A stretch of 64,000 nt of DNA from Gemmatimonadota bacterium (GCA_022827345.1 JAJDTB010000027.1:62001-126000); one strand, 5' to 3'; shown: positions 36,300 to 47,048, counted from the first letter of the stretch. Made by a program: numbers and translations. Notes: generated by a model not told the origin, from the sequence alone.

Positions 36300-37496
36300 A
36301 TGGCGCGAAACACAGGGGGTCCGGGGCGCTTCGGGTTGCTGGTGGCTCTCCTGACCTCGACCCTTGCCGGCTGCGACGGCGCAGCAACCCAAAGCGCGTT
36401 GAGCGTGACGGACAGCGCCGGGATTCGAATCACAAACGACATGGCCAGTCGCGGTACCGCCAGCGTTTGTTCGCTGGCCCAAGCTCCGGACACACGCGTG
36501 ACCAGCCCGGCCTCGGGCGAATGGATGCTGTACAGGATCGAAGACCTCGACCGGATGGAGGATGGCCGCCTCGTTGTGGTGAACCGGGGCTCTCAGGAGC
36601 TGTTCGTGTTCGGTCGAGACGGGGAGTTTGTCCGATCCCTCGGCGGACGCGGAGAAGGCCCCGGGGAGTTCCTGGACCCCGTCGAGCTCGATTTCGTCGG
36701 CGACTCGATCGTTGTGTGGGATTGGGGGTTGGGAAGACTCGTACTTTTCGGGCCTGACGGATCTCACGAGAGAAGCGTCACGCTTCAGCCGCCGGTGCCC
36801 AATCCCACCGGGCGAGTGGGTATGCTCGGGCATGAGGTGATAGCCATCGGCAGCCATGATGTGCGACTGTCTCGCACGCAGTTGATGCCTCAGTTCCTGC
36901 AGGTGCTTCGGTACGACTGGAGTGGCACCCTGCTCGACACGCTGGTGACACTGCCGTATGGAGAGGTGGGATTCGTCGATCAAGAGTCCAACATGGGGGG
37001 AAGGCCGCTCTTTGAGTCGAGAGGGGTTTTTTCGACGCATGGCGACCTGCTCTACACTTCCAGGGGCGACTCGCCCGAGGTTCGCATACATCGGGGAGAG
37101 CGTCTCGAGTCGATGGTCCGGTGGGACCCAGGTGACCTGTCCGTTTCCGAGGAGTACGTGGAGGCCTACAGAGCTGCCTACATGGAAGGAGCCGGCGAGT
37201 TGGCGCCGCAACGTCGCAGGAGGCTCGATGCGTTTCCGGTCAAGGAGACGTTTCCCGCCGTCATGGAGATTCAGATTGACCCCATGGATCGCATTTGGAT
37301 CCGGACTTTCGACCGGCCCGGCGCGACCACAACCGAGTGGCTGGGCTTTGCGGACAGCGGCGCGTTCATCTGCAGCCTGTCCGTGCCGAAGGCCCTTACG
37401 GTCTTGCACTTCGACCCGGGGGCAGTTGTGGGCGTACACCGGGACGAAATGGACGTTGAGTCCGTCGAGGTAAGGTCATTCACCCTCCCGGGTTGA
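36300..37496 (+). CDS. 6-bladed beta-propeller (NHL-like) lipoprotein
   Basis: 398 aa from ATG 36300 (an in-frame TTG precedes it directly). Lipoprotein signal with lipobox LAGC. The mature part is a propeller of repeated strands: [38 protein letters not shown] with GEGPGEF, a motif typical of the 6-bladed propeller family (PF17170-like), and [15 protein letters not shown]. Such lipoproteins are numerous in Gemmatimonadota and Bacteroidota and probably bind or sense ligands at the surface; none has a firm function. It stands alone between the toxin pair and the coxS gene, and no partner is evident. Confidence 0.85.
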   Translation: MARNTGGPGRFGLLVALLTSTLAGCDGAATQSALSVTDSAGIRITNDMASRGTASVCSLAQAPDTRVTSPASGEWMLYRIEDLDRMEDGRLVVVNRGSQELFVFGRDGEFVRSLGGRGEGPGEFLDPVELDFVGDSIVVWDWGLGRLVLFGPDGSHERSVTLQPPVPNPTGRVGMLGHEVIAIGSHDVRLSRTQLMPQFLQVLRYDWSGTLLDTLVTLPYGEVGFVDQESNMGGRPLFESRGVFSTHGDLLYTSRGDSPEVRIHRGERLESMVRWDPGDLSVSEEYVEAYRAAYMEGAGELAPQRRRRLDAFPVKETFPAVMEIQIDPMDRIWIRTFDRPGATTTEWLGFADSGAFICSLSVPKALTVLHFDPGAVVGVHRDEMDVESVEVRSFTLPG

Positions 37497-37703
37497 CTCT
37501 GGGGAATCACCGCGGTCGCGCTCCGTTTGGCTGACAAGGGCGCACACGCGTTGGCACCGAGCCAGAAACACCACCTATTCCGCTTGCGTCCCCGCCCGCC
37601 GATTGCCATTCTGTTCCACCGGTCGGCGGCGCTGCAATTCCTGGCACGAAGCGCGCTCGCCGTTGGCCGAAAAACGTCCCCCCAACACCCTCTGGAGGTG
37701 CCC

Positions 37704-38173
<470 letters not shown>

Positions 38174-38177
<4 letters not shown>

Positions 38178-40531
38178 GTGCGAACGGTTCAGGGATCGGC
38201 GCATCGGTCAAGCGCAAGGAAGACCAGCGCTTCCTCACCGGCCGAGGCCGCTACACCGACGACATCAATCTGCCCGGGCAGCTGTACGGGTACATCCTGC
38301 GCTCGCCGGTCGCGCACGCAAACATCGGAGGGATCGACACCAGCGCGGCGATGGCGGCGCCGGGCGTCCACGCGGTGTTCACCGGCAAGGACATGGAAGG
38401 CGTGGGCAGCATCCCGACGGGGTGGCTGATCCACAGCAAGGACGGCTCGCCGATGGTCGAGCCGCCGCATCCGGCGCTTGCGATCGGCAAGGTGCGCTAC
38501 GCGGGCGACTGCGTGGCGATCGTCGTCGCAGAGACGAAGAGGCAGGCGAAGGCCGCAGCCAACCTCGTCGACGTCGACTACCAGGAGCTTCCGGCCGTGG
38601 CCTCGATCGAGGCGGCCGAGGCCGACGGGGCGGCGCAGGTCTTCGACGAGGCGCCCGGCAATGTCTGCTACGACTGGGAAGTCGGCGACAAGGGCGCGAC
38701 CGACGCCGCCTTCGAAGGTGCGGCGCACGTGGTGTCGATCGACGTGGTCAACAACCGCCTGGTCCCCAACGCGATCGAGCCGCGCGCGGCCATCGCGAAC
38801 TTCGACCCGGCGACCGACGAATACACACTATACACAACCAGTCAGAACCCCCACCTGATTCGGCTCCTGCTCGGCGCCTTCGTCCTCGGACTGCCCGAGC
38901 ACAAGCTGCGGATCATCGCGCCCGACGTGGGCGGCGGGTTCGGCTCCAAGATCCCGCACTACGCGGAAGAGGCGATCCTGACCTGGACCGCCGGACAGCT
39001 GGGCAGGCCCGTGAAGTGGACCTGCGAGCGCATCGACGCCTTCAAGTCCGACACGCACGGGCGCGACCACATCAGCACGGCGAAGCTCGCGCTGGACGCC
39101 GACGGCAAGTTCCTCGGACTGCACGTATCCACCAAGGCGAACCTGGGCGCGTATCTGTCCACCTTCGCAACCTGTGTTCCGACGTACCTGTACGGCATCC
39201 TCTTCGCGGGGCCGTACACGACGCCCGCGGTCTACTGCGAGGTCAAGTCGTTCTTCACCAACACGGTGCCGGTCGACGCGCTTCGCGGAGCGGGACGGCC
39301 CGAGGCGACCTACCTGCTCGAGCGGCTCGTCGACAAGGCGGCCGTGGAGCTCGGCATGGACCGGGTGGAGATCCGCCGCCAGAACTTCATCCGCGAGTTC
39401 CCGTATCAGACGCCGGTCGCGCTGCAATACGACCAGGGCGACTACGACGCCACGCTGGACCTGGCGCTCGACGCGTCGGACTGGGCGGGCTTCGAGGCGC
39501 GGCGTGCGGAGGCTGCGGCGCGCGGGAAGTGCCGCGGAATCGGCATCTCGACCTTCATCGAGGCGTGCGGAATCGCGCCCTCGGCGGTGGTGGGGTCGCT
39601 GGGCGCGCGTGCCGGGCTGTATGAATCCGGCAGCGTGAGGGTCCACCCGACGGGCTCGGTTTCGGTCTTCACCGGGACGCACAGTCACGGCCAGGGCCAC
39701 GAGACGACCTTCGCGCAGATCGTCTCCGACATGCTCGGGGTCGACTTCGCCGCGGTCGACGTGGTGCACGGGGACTCGGCGAAGATTCCGTTCGGGATGG
39801 GAACGTACGGTTCGCGCTCGCTGGCGGTGGGCGGGACGGCGATCTACCTCGCCGTCGAGAAGGTGATCGAGAAGGGCAAGAAGATCGCCGCGCACCTGCT
39901 GGAGGCTTCGGTCGAGGACATCGAGTTCGAGAACGGATCCTTTACGGTGGCCGGGACGGACCGGTCGACCTCGCTGGGCGACGTCGCGCTGACGGCGTAC
40001 GTGCCGCACAACTACCCCGAGGGGCTGGAGCCCGGGCTCGAGGAGACCGCGTTCTACGATCCGCTCAACTTCACCTTCCCGGCGGGCACGCACGTGGCCG
40101 AGGTCGAGGTGGACCCGGAGACGGGCGAGGTGGACGTGGTCGCGGTGACCGGCGCGGACGATGTGGGCCGGATCATCAACCCGATGATCGTGGCCGGCCA
40201 GCTGCACGGCGGGCTCGCGCACGGGATCGGCCAGGCGCTCCTGGAGGACTGCATCTACCAGGACGACGGGCAGCTCGCGACAGGGTCCTACCTGGACTAC
40301 ACGATGCCGCGCGCGGCGGACCTGCCGTCCTTCAACATCAACCACAACACGACGCTCTGCACCCACAACCCGCTCGGCGCGAAGGGCGTCGGCGAAGTGG
40401 GATCGATCGGGATTCCCCCGGCGGTGATCAACGCGGTAATCGACGCGCTGCGCCCGCTCGGCGTGAACGACATGACGATGCCCGCCACGTCGCAAAGGGT
40501 GTGGCAGGCCATCCAACAGGCCCAGGGCTGA
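38174..40531 (+). CDS. CoxL-like (form II) molybdenum hydroxylase large subunit
   Basis: 785 aa from ATG 38174 (ATGA overlap, GGAGGTGG before it). Xanthine-oxidase family Mo subunit: [14 protein letters not shown] at the start, [12 protein letters not shown], and catalytic Glu in [15 protein letters not shown]. The active-site loop reads ALRGAGR at residues 369-375. True CO dehydrogenase (form I) has AYxCSFR with the Cu-binding Cys; this loop matches the form II type AYRGAGR and lacks that Cys. So CO oxidation is unlikely or unproven, and the substrate is unknown. It is annotated in many genomes as CO dehydrogenase large subunit. Confidence 0.93.
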
Positions 40532-40543
40532 TCGGAGAACATT

Positions 40544-41341
40544 GTGAACGATTTCACATACCACGCACCGACATCGTTGGATGAGGCTCTCGCGGCCCTG
40601 CGGGGCGCGGAGGGCGCGAAACTGATCGCGGGCGGGCACAGCCTGCTGCCGGTCATGAAGCTGAACCTGGCCGCGCCGAGTGACCTGGTGTCGCTGGCGG
40701 GCGTGCCGGGGCTGGCGGACATCAGCGACGACGGTGACTCGGTTACGGTGGGGGCGATGTGCACCCACGCGCAGGTGGCCGGATCGGCGACGGTGCAGGG
40801 CCGGATTCCGGCTCTGGCCGCGATGGCCGACGGGATCGGCGACGCGCAGGTGAGGAACGCGGGGACGATCGGGGGCTCGGTGGCGCATAACGACCCTGCG
40901 GCGGACTACCCGGCGGCCTGCGTGGCGCTGGGCGCGACGATCGTGACCGACCGCCGCGAGATTGGAGCCGATGACTTCTTCCAGGGCATGTTCATGACGC
41001 CGCTGGCCGGCGACGAGGTGGTGACGGCGGTGCGTTTCCCGGTACCGTCGCGCGCGGCCTACGCCAAGTTCGCGAACCCGGCGTCGAAGTACGCGGTGGC
41101 CGGGGTGATGGTCGCGGACGGGCCCGACGGTGTGCGGGTGGCCGTGACGGGCGCATCTGGCGACGGCGTGTTCAGGGTGGGCGAGATGGAGGCCGCGCTG
41201 GCCGGCTCGTTCAGCGCCGATGCGGTGGCCGGGATCTCGGTGTCGTCCGACGGGATGCTGTCGGACACGGCGGCCGGGGCCGACTACCGGGCGCACCTGG
41301 TGACCGTGATGGCGAAGCGCGCCGTGGAGGCCTGCGGATAG
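40544..41341 (+). CDS. CoxM-type FAD subunit of a molybdenum hydroxylase
   Basis: 265 aa; GTG start with GGAGA seven bases upstream, 12 bp after the large subunit. FAD-binding motifs: IAGGHSLLPVMK (family AGGQSL) and RNAGTIGGSVAHNDP (family GTIGGNxAxxDP). It lacks the extra cysteine set seen in the PaoB-like gene at 27-28 kb. It passes electrons from the Fe-S subunit to quinone or another acceptor. Gene order S-L-M differs from the classic coxMSL of CO oxidisers. Converges with a VapBC module. Confidence 0.94.
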   Translation: MNDFTYHAPTSLDEALAALRGAEGAKLIAGGHSLLPVMKLNLAAPSDLVSLAGVPGLADISDDGDSVTVGAMCTHAQVAGSATVQGRIPALAAMADGIGDAQVRNAGTIGGSVAHNDPAADYPAACVALGATIVTDRREIGADDFFQGMFMTPLAGDEVVTAVRFPVPSRAAYAKFANPASKYAVAGVMVADGPDGVRVAVTGASGDGVFRVGEMEAALAGSFSADAVAGISVSSDGMLSDTAAGADYRAHLVTVMAKRAVEACG

Positions 41342-41368
41342 GGGCGGCGGCCGGGAACAGGCGTGCGG

Positions 41369-41794
41369 TCACTGGAAAGGGGCGAGGAGGGGGATGATGC
41401 GCCGCCGCGCCTGCCGGTAGATGCGGAAACCCGAATCGAGCGTCATGACGGAGCCGCCCCGGGTCCTCTCGACGATGCGCACCAGACAGGCGTCCGCGAA
41501 TGACATGGGAACATCGGCGTACCTGCGCATCAGATGTGCAACGGCGTCCGCATCCGCACCGGTGTCGAGGACACTCGCGACCTCGAGCACGCCCCGCCGT
41601 ACGAGCCGCACCGGGAGACTCGGGTCGGCGCCCGCGCGCCGCAGCAGGAATGATGCCTCCGAGAGAACCGCTTCGCAGGTGAGCAGCGGCGCCCGCAGGT
41701 CCTCGAATCGGGTGCGAGCCCAGTCGTGCCGCGCCTCGTCCGCGTCGAGGAGCGCGACGATCGGTCCGGTGTCAACGACGACGGTCGGGCGCAT
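41369..41794 (-). CDS. vapC: PIN-domain toxin, second VapC
   Basis: 141 aa. PIN acidic residues: D8 (VVVDTGPIVALLD), E46 (AVLSEASFLLRR), D101 (SFADACLV) and D120 (TLDSGF). The N-terminus VVVDTGPI is typical. The gene starts 23 bases inside the end of the antitoxin gene, so the two are translationally coupled. Sequence differs clearly from the VapC at 25 kb, so this is an independent module and not a recent copy. Confidence 0.92.
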   Translation of the reverse strand: MRPTVVVDTGPIVALLDADEARHDWARTRFEDLRAPLLTCEAVLSEASFLLRRAGADPSLPVRLVRRGVLEVASVLDTGADADAVAHLMRRYADVPMSFADACLVRIVERTRGGSVMTLDSGFRIYRQARRRIIPLLAPFQ

Positions 41795-42050
41795 TGGTGC
41801 GGGCGTCGGTGATCATCGCCTCTGCGAGGAGTTTGTCGTCGGTTCCCAGATCAGTCCGCCCGCTGCGAAAAGCGCCCACGAGGTCGCCCGCCAGCTGCGC
41901 GCAACTCGGGGGAGCGGCGCAGGTGTTGTACTCGAGCGCCTGGTCGATCATCTCCCGCACGAGCGCCGACTTCGTGATGTTGCGCCGCCTGGCCTCGGCG
42001 GCCAGCGCGCCGTACATGTCGTCGGGCAGCTTGAAGGAAAAGGTGCTCAT
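41772..42050 (-). CDS. vapB: ribbon-helix-helix antitoxin, second VapB
   Basis: 92 aa from ATG 42050, chosen because the RHH domain begins at once (STFSFKLPDDMYGALAAEAR, then NITKSALVREMIDQAL). The tail (TDDKLLAEAMITDARTN) would bind the toxin. No ribosome site precedes the ATG; only six bases lie between a -10-like element and the start codon, which suggests a leaderless message. Confidence 0.9.
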   Translation of the reverse strand: MSTFSFKLPDDMYGALAAEARRRNITKSALVREMIDQALEYNTCAAPPSCAQLAGDLVGAFRSGRTDLGTDDKLLAEAMITDARTNAPDRRR

Positions 42051-42056
42051 GGGGAC

Positions 42057-42090
42057 ATGGTAATACGACCTGCTGCAGATCGCAATACGA
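42057..42090 (-). promoter_or_regulatory. promoter of the second vapBC module, with direct repeats; likely leaderless
   Basis: Minus strand: TTGCGA (42080-42085), 17-bp spacer, TACCAT (42057-42062), then six bases to the ATG. Both hexamers match consensus at four of six positions. The heptamer AATACGA (plus-strand reading) occurs at 42062-42068 and 42084-42090, 22 bp apart, overlapping the -10 and -35; these may be antitoxin-binding boxes. Confidence 0.55.
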
Positions 42091-42157
42091 GGGACGTGAT
42101 GAGCGCGCCGATTCCGTCCCACACCGGGCGCGCACCCCTCGCAGGGTGGAGGGCGAC

Positions 42158-43126
42158 GTGACCCGCCGTCCGCAACCCCCTCGGAGTCGCCCCCCGTCCG
42201 TCGACGACGCCGTCGCATTGTTGCGCGGCCAGGGTTACGTGGCCGACGTGGGTCTGGGCACGGCCCTTTTCCTGTCGCTCGAACTGGGCCGGCCGCTGTT
42301 GCTGGAGGGCGAGGCGGGCGTCGGCAAGACCGAGGTGGCGAAGACGCTGGCGGCGGGACTCGGCCGTCCGCTCATTCGGCTGCAATGCTACGAGGGACTG
42401 GATCTGGCGTCCGCCGCGTACGAGTGGAACTACGCGAAGCAGATGATCCATATCCGGGCTGCGGAGGGAGACGGCAGCCGGGCACCTGGTGCGAGCGCCG
42501 GTGCGGCCGATGGACCGCGCACCGACACCGACAACCCGCCCGCCGACCTCGCCCGCGACGTCTTTTCCGAGGACTTCCTCATCCGGCGCCCCCTGCTCTC
42601 CGCTCTCGACCCGGCCGACGGCGTCGCCCCCGTCCTCCTCATCGACGAACTCGACCGCACCGACGAGCCCTTCGAGGCATACCTGCTGGAGATTCTGTCG
42701 GACTTTCAGATCACGATCCCGGAGCTGGGCACGGTGACCGCCACCGAACCGCCCCACGTCGTCATCACCTCCAACCGGACCCGCGAGATCCACGACGCGC
42801 TCAAGCGCCGCTGCATCTATCACTGGATCGACTACCCGACCGCGGCGCGCGAACTGGAGATCCTGGCGTCACGCGTTCCGGACGCGCCGGAGCAGCTGAG
42901 CACCCAGGTGGTGGCGTTCGTGCAGAAGGTGCGCGAGCTGGAGCTGTTCAAACGGCCCGGCGTGGCGGAGACGCTGGACTGGACCCGCGCGCTCATGGCG
43001 CTCGACCGTCACACGCTCGACCGGGAGACCGCGCACCGCACGCTCGGGGTGCTGCTCAAGTACCAGGACGACCTGGAGCGAATGGCCGAGGGCGGGGTGG
43101 AAGAGGTGATGGCAGCGGCGGAATGA
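42158..43126 (+). CDS. MoxR-family AAA+ ATPase (CoxD-like)
   Basis: 322 aa from the GTG at 42158, which has GGAGG at good spacing; a GTG four codons earlier lacks one. Walker A LEGEAGVGKTE near residue 50, Walker B VLLIDELDR near 165, sensor-1 region VVITSNRTREIHDALKRRC, typical of MoxR/CoxD. CoxD ATPases work with a VWA protein (CoxE) to finish the Mo active site of CoxSLM-type enzymes. The coxSLM operon lies 0.8 kb upstream on the same strand, separated by the inserted vapBC, and a CoxE-like gene is at 51.7 kb. An acidic or Gly/Ala-rich insert lies between Walker A and B. Confidence 0.92.
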   Translation: MTRRPQPPRSRPPSVDDAVALLRGQGYVADVGLGTALFLSLELGRPLLLEGEAGVGKTEVAKTLAAGLGRPLIRLQCYEGLDLASAAYEWNYAKQMIHIRAAEGDGSRAPGASAGAADGPRTDTDNPPADLARDVFSEDFLIRRPLLSALDPADGVAPVLLIDELDRTDEPFEAYLLEILSDFQITIPELGTVTATEPPHVVITSNRTREIHDALKRRCIYHWIDYPTAARELEILASRVPDAPEQLSTQVVAFVQKVRELELFKRPGVAETLDWTRALMALDRHTLDRETAHRTLGVLLKYQDDLERMAEGGVEEVMAAAE

Positions 43127-43173
43127 CCCGAGCTGCCGGAACAGAGCTGGATAATGCACCGAGGGGCGCGCCC

Positions 43174-44946
43174 TCACCGCACCCGCCCGAACCTCACGTC
43201 CCGTGTCCGCCCGCTCGACAGGTAGAAGCCGATGACCTCGCCGTTGCGGTCGCGCTCGAAGGCGAACGCCGTGCCGCCGCCCGAGAAGGTGTCCGCGTCG
43301 TCGCCGGGCGTCAGCGCCGCGTTGCCCAGTCTGCGCTGGTACCTGACAAGGTCGCCGCCTTCGACCGTGAAGGTGTAGAAGGTCTCGATCTCCTCGCTGA
43401 AGAACCGGCCCGCGAAGGCCGCGAGATCATCCTCCGTCGGCTGCCACGGTTCGGTGGCCGCTTCCTCGTCTGCCGGGTCGCCGCCGCCGGCAGCGTCGCC
43501 CTCCTCCTCCTCTTCTTCCATCGCATCCCCGAAGAAGGCCGCGGCCAGTTCGAAGGCAACCGAGCTGTTGAACTGCGCGTGGTTGCTCTGGACCGTGATG
43601 CCCGCGTTGATCTCGGGGTAATAGGCCAGCATCGAGCGGTGGGCCACGTCGGAGCCGCCGTGGTTCACGCGCTTGAGTCCGCCCTGCTCGCCGACGCTGA
43701 GGCCGTAGCCGTAGCCGGTCTCGTCGCCGTTGTTCAGCACGAAAGAGGTCATCATCTCGTCGATGCTCGCGCGCGTGCCGACCTGCGGGCTGGCGTAGTT
43801 CTCGACCCAGGTCTGGAGGTCGGCGACCGATGCGTACACGGCACCGGCACCGACCGCGGCGCCGAAGTCGCCGATCTGCCGATAGCCGCCGGGCGACGGC
43901 GTGTAGCCTTCGGACCTGTTGGGAACGATGGCGCGCGGCGAGGGCCGGACCATGCTCGCGGTCATTCCGAGCGGGCCGAAGACGTTCTCCTCCATGAAGA
44001 CGTGGAAGTCCTGGCCAGAGGTGCGTTCGACGATCGCCGCGGCGAGCCCGAACGCCGTGTTGTTGTAGTTGTACTCGGCGCCGGGGTCGTTCTGGAGGGC
44101 CGGCTGGCGCTGCACGATGTCGATGATCTCCGAGCGGTCGATCCAGTCGCCCTGGTTGAGGAGGCGGCCGGTCATCCGCATGAGGTTCAGGAACTCGCGC
44201 AGGCCGGAGGTGTGCGTGAGGAGGTGCCGGACCTGGATGGTCTCGGCGAAGGCGGGCAGTTCGGGGATGTGCGAGCGGATGTCGTCGTCCAGGGACAGCA
44301 GCCCGCGCTCCTGCTGGAGCATGACGGCGAAGGCGGTGAACTGCTTCGAGGTCGAGCCGATGTTGGTGCTGGTCTCGGGCGTGAACGGGACCCCATGGGT
44401 GAGGTCGGCCATCCCGTAGGCCTCCGAGTACAGTGTGTTCCCGTCGCGCCACACCTGGACGGCGGCTCCCGGCGTGTGGTCGCCGTCGAACCGCGCCATC
44501 AGCTGGTCGGTGAGCTGCTCGGGGTCCGTAGCGACGGGCTCGTGGCGCAGCAGGGTGATCACAAACAGACCGCTGATCCCGGCGAAGTCTTCCGCGACCG
44601 ACAGTTCGACCGTGTGCGTGCCGGCGCTCGAGGTGCGCCCTGCGAAGCGCTCGATGCCCTGGCCGAGCCCTCCGAACTGCCCGATCTGCTCCCCGTCCGG
44701 ATCCAGGATGCGGATGTTCACGTCGACCGAAATCTGGTCCACTTCACCCATGACGAATTCGTTCCCGTCCGCGTCGATCGTGTAGCTGGCCGTTTGTCCG
44801 GGGGAGAGAGCGCCCGTGACCATGCGGCCCGGTTGCAGTTCCGTGGTCTGTCCCCACGCCTGGCAGCCTGCGACGAGGATCGGGACCAGGGCCCAGAGGG
44901 CGAAAGGCGAATGGCGGCCAGGGCGGCGGCGGGCGACCGGGTTCAT
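43174..44946 (-). CDS. PPC-domain class C beta-lactamase-like serine hydrolase lipoprotein
   Basis: 590 aa from ATG 44946 (AGGAG before). Lipobox ILVAGC. Residues about 25-140: PPC-like beta-sandwich (PGRMVTGALSPGQTASYTID). Residues about 150-470: beta-lactamase/DD-peptidase fold with SxxK in GSTSKQFT, YxN in YNYNNTAFG, and HxG in VNHGGSD replacing KTG. C-terminal lipocalin-like DUF3471-type segment (EDDLAAFAGRFFSEEIETFY). These enzymes hydrolyse D-amino peptides or esters in the envelope; the substrate is unknown. It lies right after a longer paralogue in the same direction, clearly a tandem duplication. Confidence 0.9.
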   Translation of the reverse strand: MNPVARRRPGRHSPFALWALVPILVAGCQAWGQTTELQPGRMVTGALSPGQTASYTIDADGNEFVMGEVDQISVDVNIRILDPDGEQIGQFGGLGQGIERFAGRTSSAGTHTVELSVAEDFAGISGLFVITLLRHEPVATDPEQLTDQLMARFDGDHTPGAAVQVWRDGNTLYSEAYGMADLTHGVPFTPETSTNIGSTSKQFTAFAVMLQQERGLLSLDDDIRSHIPELPAFAETIQVRHLLTHTSGLREFLNLMRMTGRLLNQGDWIDRSEIIDIVQRQPALQNDPGAEYNYNNTAFGLAAAIVERTSGQDFHVFMEENVFGPLGMTASMVRPSPRAIVPNRSEGYTPSPGGYRQIGDFGAAVGAGAVYASVADLQTWVENYASPQVGTRASIDEMMTSFVLNNGDETGYGYGLSVGEQGGLKRVNHGGSDVAHRSMLAYYPEINAGITVQSNHAQFNSSVAFELAAAFFGDAMEEEEEEGDAAGGGDPADEEAATEPWQPTEDDLAAFAGRFFSEEIETFYTFTVEGGDLVRYQRRLGNAALTPGDDADTFSGGGTAFAFERDRNGEVIGFYLSSGRTRDVRFGRVR

Positions 44947-45032
44947 TGCGGGGCTCCTGTCGCGGAGGGAGAATCTCGCTTGAAGATTGAAGAGTTCGCG
45001 CCGCATCGAGTCCGGGCAAGTGGCCATCTCCC

Positions 45033-47048
45033 TCACCGAACCCGCCCGAACCTCACATCTCGCGTCCGCACATTGCTCAGGTAGAACCCGATCACCTGGC
45101 CGTTGCGGTCGCGCTCGAAGGCGTATGACATCCCGCCTCCCGAGAAGCCGTCCTTCTCGCCGGGCGTGAGCGTCGCCGCGTCCAGCCGGCGCTGGTGCAT
45201 GACCAGGTCGCCATCCTCCACCGTGAAGGTGTAGTAGGTCTCCAGTTCCTCGCTGAAGAAGCGGCCGGTGAAGTCGGCCAGGGCCTCCTCATCCGGCTTC
45301 CACTCCTCCGGGGCGTCGTCGGCCAGACGGGTTGCGCGCTGCTGCTGGCCGCCCTGGTTCATGATGGCTGCCGCTACGTCGCCGTCGTCTCCGCGCAGGA
45401 AGGTGACCAAGGCCTCGACCGGAAGCAGGCGGAAGGTCGAGTCGGACGTGGGCACCATCTCGATCCGGGGCTGGCCGGTGGCCTGCGTGTAGAAGGTGTC
45501 GCCATCGCGGCTGAAGGTGAGGATGAAGGTGGGCGCGGCGTCGAGCGCGTAGCGGCCGACGAACTCGTCGAAGTCCTCCGCGTCGTAGTCCTCGGGGTCG
45601 AACTCGCTCGCAACGGCCTCTTCCTCCTCCTCGAGTTCCATGGCGTCCTTGAAGAACGCTTCGGCCAACTCGAATGCGAGGTTGCTGTTGAACTGGGCGT
45701 GGTTGCTCTGGGTGGTGATGCCGGCGTTGATCTCGGGGTAGTACACGAGCATCGAGCGGTGCGCGACATCGGCGCCGCCGTGATGAACGCGCTTGAGCCC
45801 GCCCTGCTCGTCGACGGAGAGGCCGTAGCCATAGCCGGTCTCCTCGCCGTCGGTGAGCACGAACGAGGTCATCATCTCGTCGATGCTCTCGCGGGTGCCT
45901 ACGCGGGGGTCGACGTAGTTCTCCACCCAGGTCTGGAGGTCGCCGATGGTGCTGTAGACCGCGCCGGCCCCGACCGCTCCGCCGAGGTCGCCGATCTGGC
46001 GGTAGCCGTCCTCGGTGGGCGTGTAGCCCTCGGACTGGTTGGGGACCATGTGGCGGGGCGACGGACGCACCATGGACCCGGTCATGCCGAGAGGGCCGAA
46101 CACGTTGTCCTCCATGAAGGCGTGGAAATCCTGGCCCGAGGTGCGCTCGACGATGGCGGCGGCCAGGCCGAAGGCCGTGTTGTTGTAGTTCCACTCGGCG
46201 CCGGGGGCGTTCTGGAGCGCTGGCTGGCGCTGAACGATGTCGATCAGCTCGGAGCGGTCGATCCAGTCGCCGCGGTCGAGGCGGCGGCCCGTCATGCGCA
46301 GCAGGTTGAGGAATTCGCGGAGTCCCGAGGTGTGGGTGATGAGGTGCCGCACCTGGATGGTGCCGTCGAACCTGGGCAGTTCGGGGATGTGGGTGCGGAT
46401 GTCGTCGTCGAGGGAGAGGTGGCCGCGTTCGGCCTGCAGCATGACGGCGAAGGCGGTGAACTGCTTGGAGGTGGAGCCGATGTTGGTGCGGGTGTCCTCT
46501 TCGAACGGCAGGCCGTAGGTCAGGTTGGCCATGCCGGAGGTGTTGGAGTAGAGCGTCTCGCCGTCGCGCCAGACACGGATCGCGGCGCCGGGTGAGTTCG
46601 GGCCGTCGAAGCGGGACATCATCTGGTCGGTGAGTTTGGCGGGGTCGGTCGCGATGGGTTCGTGACGGAGCAGGGTGATTTGGTAGTCGCCGGTCTCGTC
46701 TCCGTCGTCGTCCGTGGCGATGAGCTCGACGGTGTAGGTGCCGGAGGCCGAGGTGCGGCCGCTGAAGCGTTGGTGGCCGCGGCCGAGCCCGCCGATGCGG
46801 CCGAGCTGGGTGTCGTCCGGGTCGAGTATGCGGATCGTGACGTCGATGGAGATCTGGTTGACTTCGCCCAGGATGAAGTCGTCCTCGTCGGCCTGGACGG
46901 TGTAGCGGGCGGTGTCGCCGGTGGAAAGGGAACCGGAGAGGGTGCGGCGCTGTTGCAGTTCGGTCTGGGCGGAAACGCCGGTGGCGGCGAGGATAGCCAG
47001 CAGCGCGGTTGCGAGAATGGCCGAGAGGCGAACTGAAGGTGTATTCAT
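45033..47048 (-). CDS. PPC-domain class C beta-lactamase-like serine hydrolase (longer paralogue)
   Basis: 671 aa from ATG 47048; Sec signal ending GVSAQ, with no lipobox, so periplasmic or secreted, unlike its neighbour. Same order of domains: PPC-like start (QRRTLSGSLSTGDTARYTV), catalytic core with GSTSKQFT, WNYNNTAFG and VHHGGAD, then a C-terminus that holds two DUF3471-type segments (YDAEDFDEFVGRYALD and EEALADFTGRFFSEELETYY), where the neighbour keeps only one. The two proteins agree over most of their length and even in their last residues (TRDVRFGRVR). Duplication was followed by loss or gain of one C-terminal repeat and of the lipid anchor. Confidence 0.9.
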   Translation of the reverse strand: MNTPSVRLSAILATALLAILAATGVSAQTELQQRRTLSGSLSTGDTARYTVQADEDDFILGEVNQISIDVTIRILDPDDTQLGRIGGLGRGHQRFSGRTSASGTYTVELIATDDDGDETGDYQITLLRHEPIATDPAKLTDQMMSRFDGPNSPGAAIRVWRDGETLYSNTSGMANLTYGLPFEEDTRTNIGSTSKQFTAFAVMLQAERGHLSLDDDIRTHIPELPRFDGTIQVRHLITHTSGLREFLNLLRMTGRRLDRGDWIDRSELIDIVQRQPALQNAPGAEWNYNNTAFGLAAAIVERTSGQDFHAFMEDNVFGPLGMTGSMVRPSPRHMVPNQSEGYTPTEDGYRQIGDLGGAVGAGAVYSTIGDLQTWVENYVDPRVGTRESIDEMMTSFVLTDGEETGYGYGLSVDEQGGLKRVHHGGADVAHRSMLVYYPEINAGITTQSNHAQFNSNLAFELAEAFFKDAMELEEEEEAVASEFDPEDYDAEDFDEFVGRYALDAAPTFILTFSRDGDTFYTQATGQPRIEMVPTSDSTFRLLPVEALVTFLRGDDGDVAAAIMNQGGQQQRATRLADDAPEEWKPDEEALADFTGRFFSEELETYYTFTVEDGDLVMHQRRLDAATLTPGEKDGFSGGGMSYAFERDRNGQVIGFYLSNVRTRDVRFGRVR

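Noticed and set aside
38828-41296. Long antisense frame across the CoxL and CoxM-like genes
   Set aside because: Low-complexity His/Arg/Val-rich product and full overlap with two clear genes that have ribosome sites and conserved cofactor motifs.
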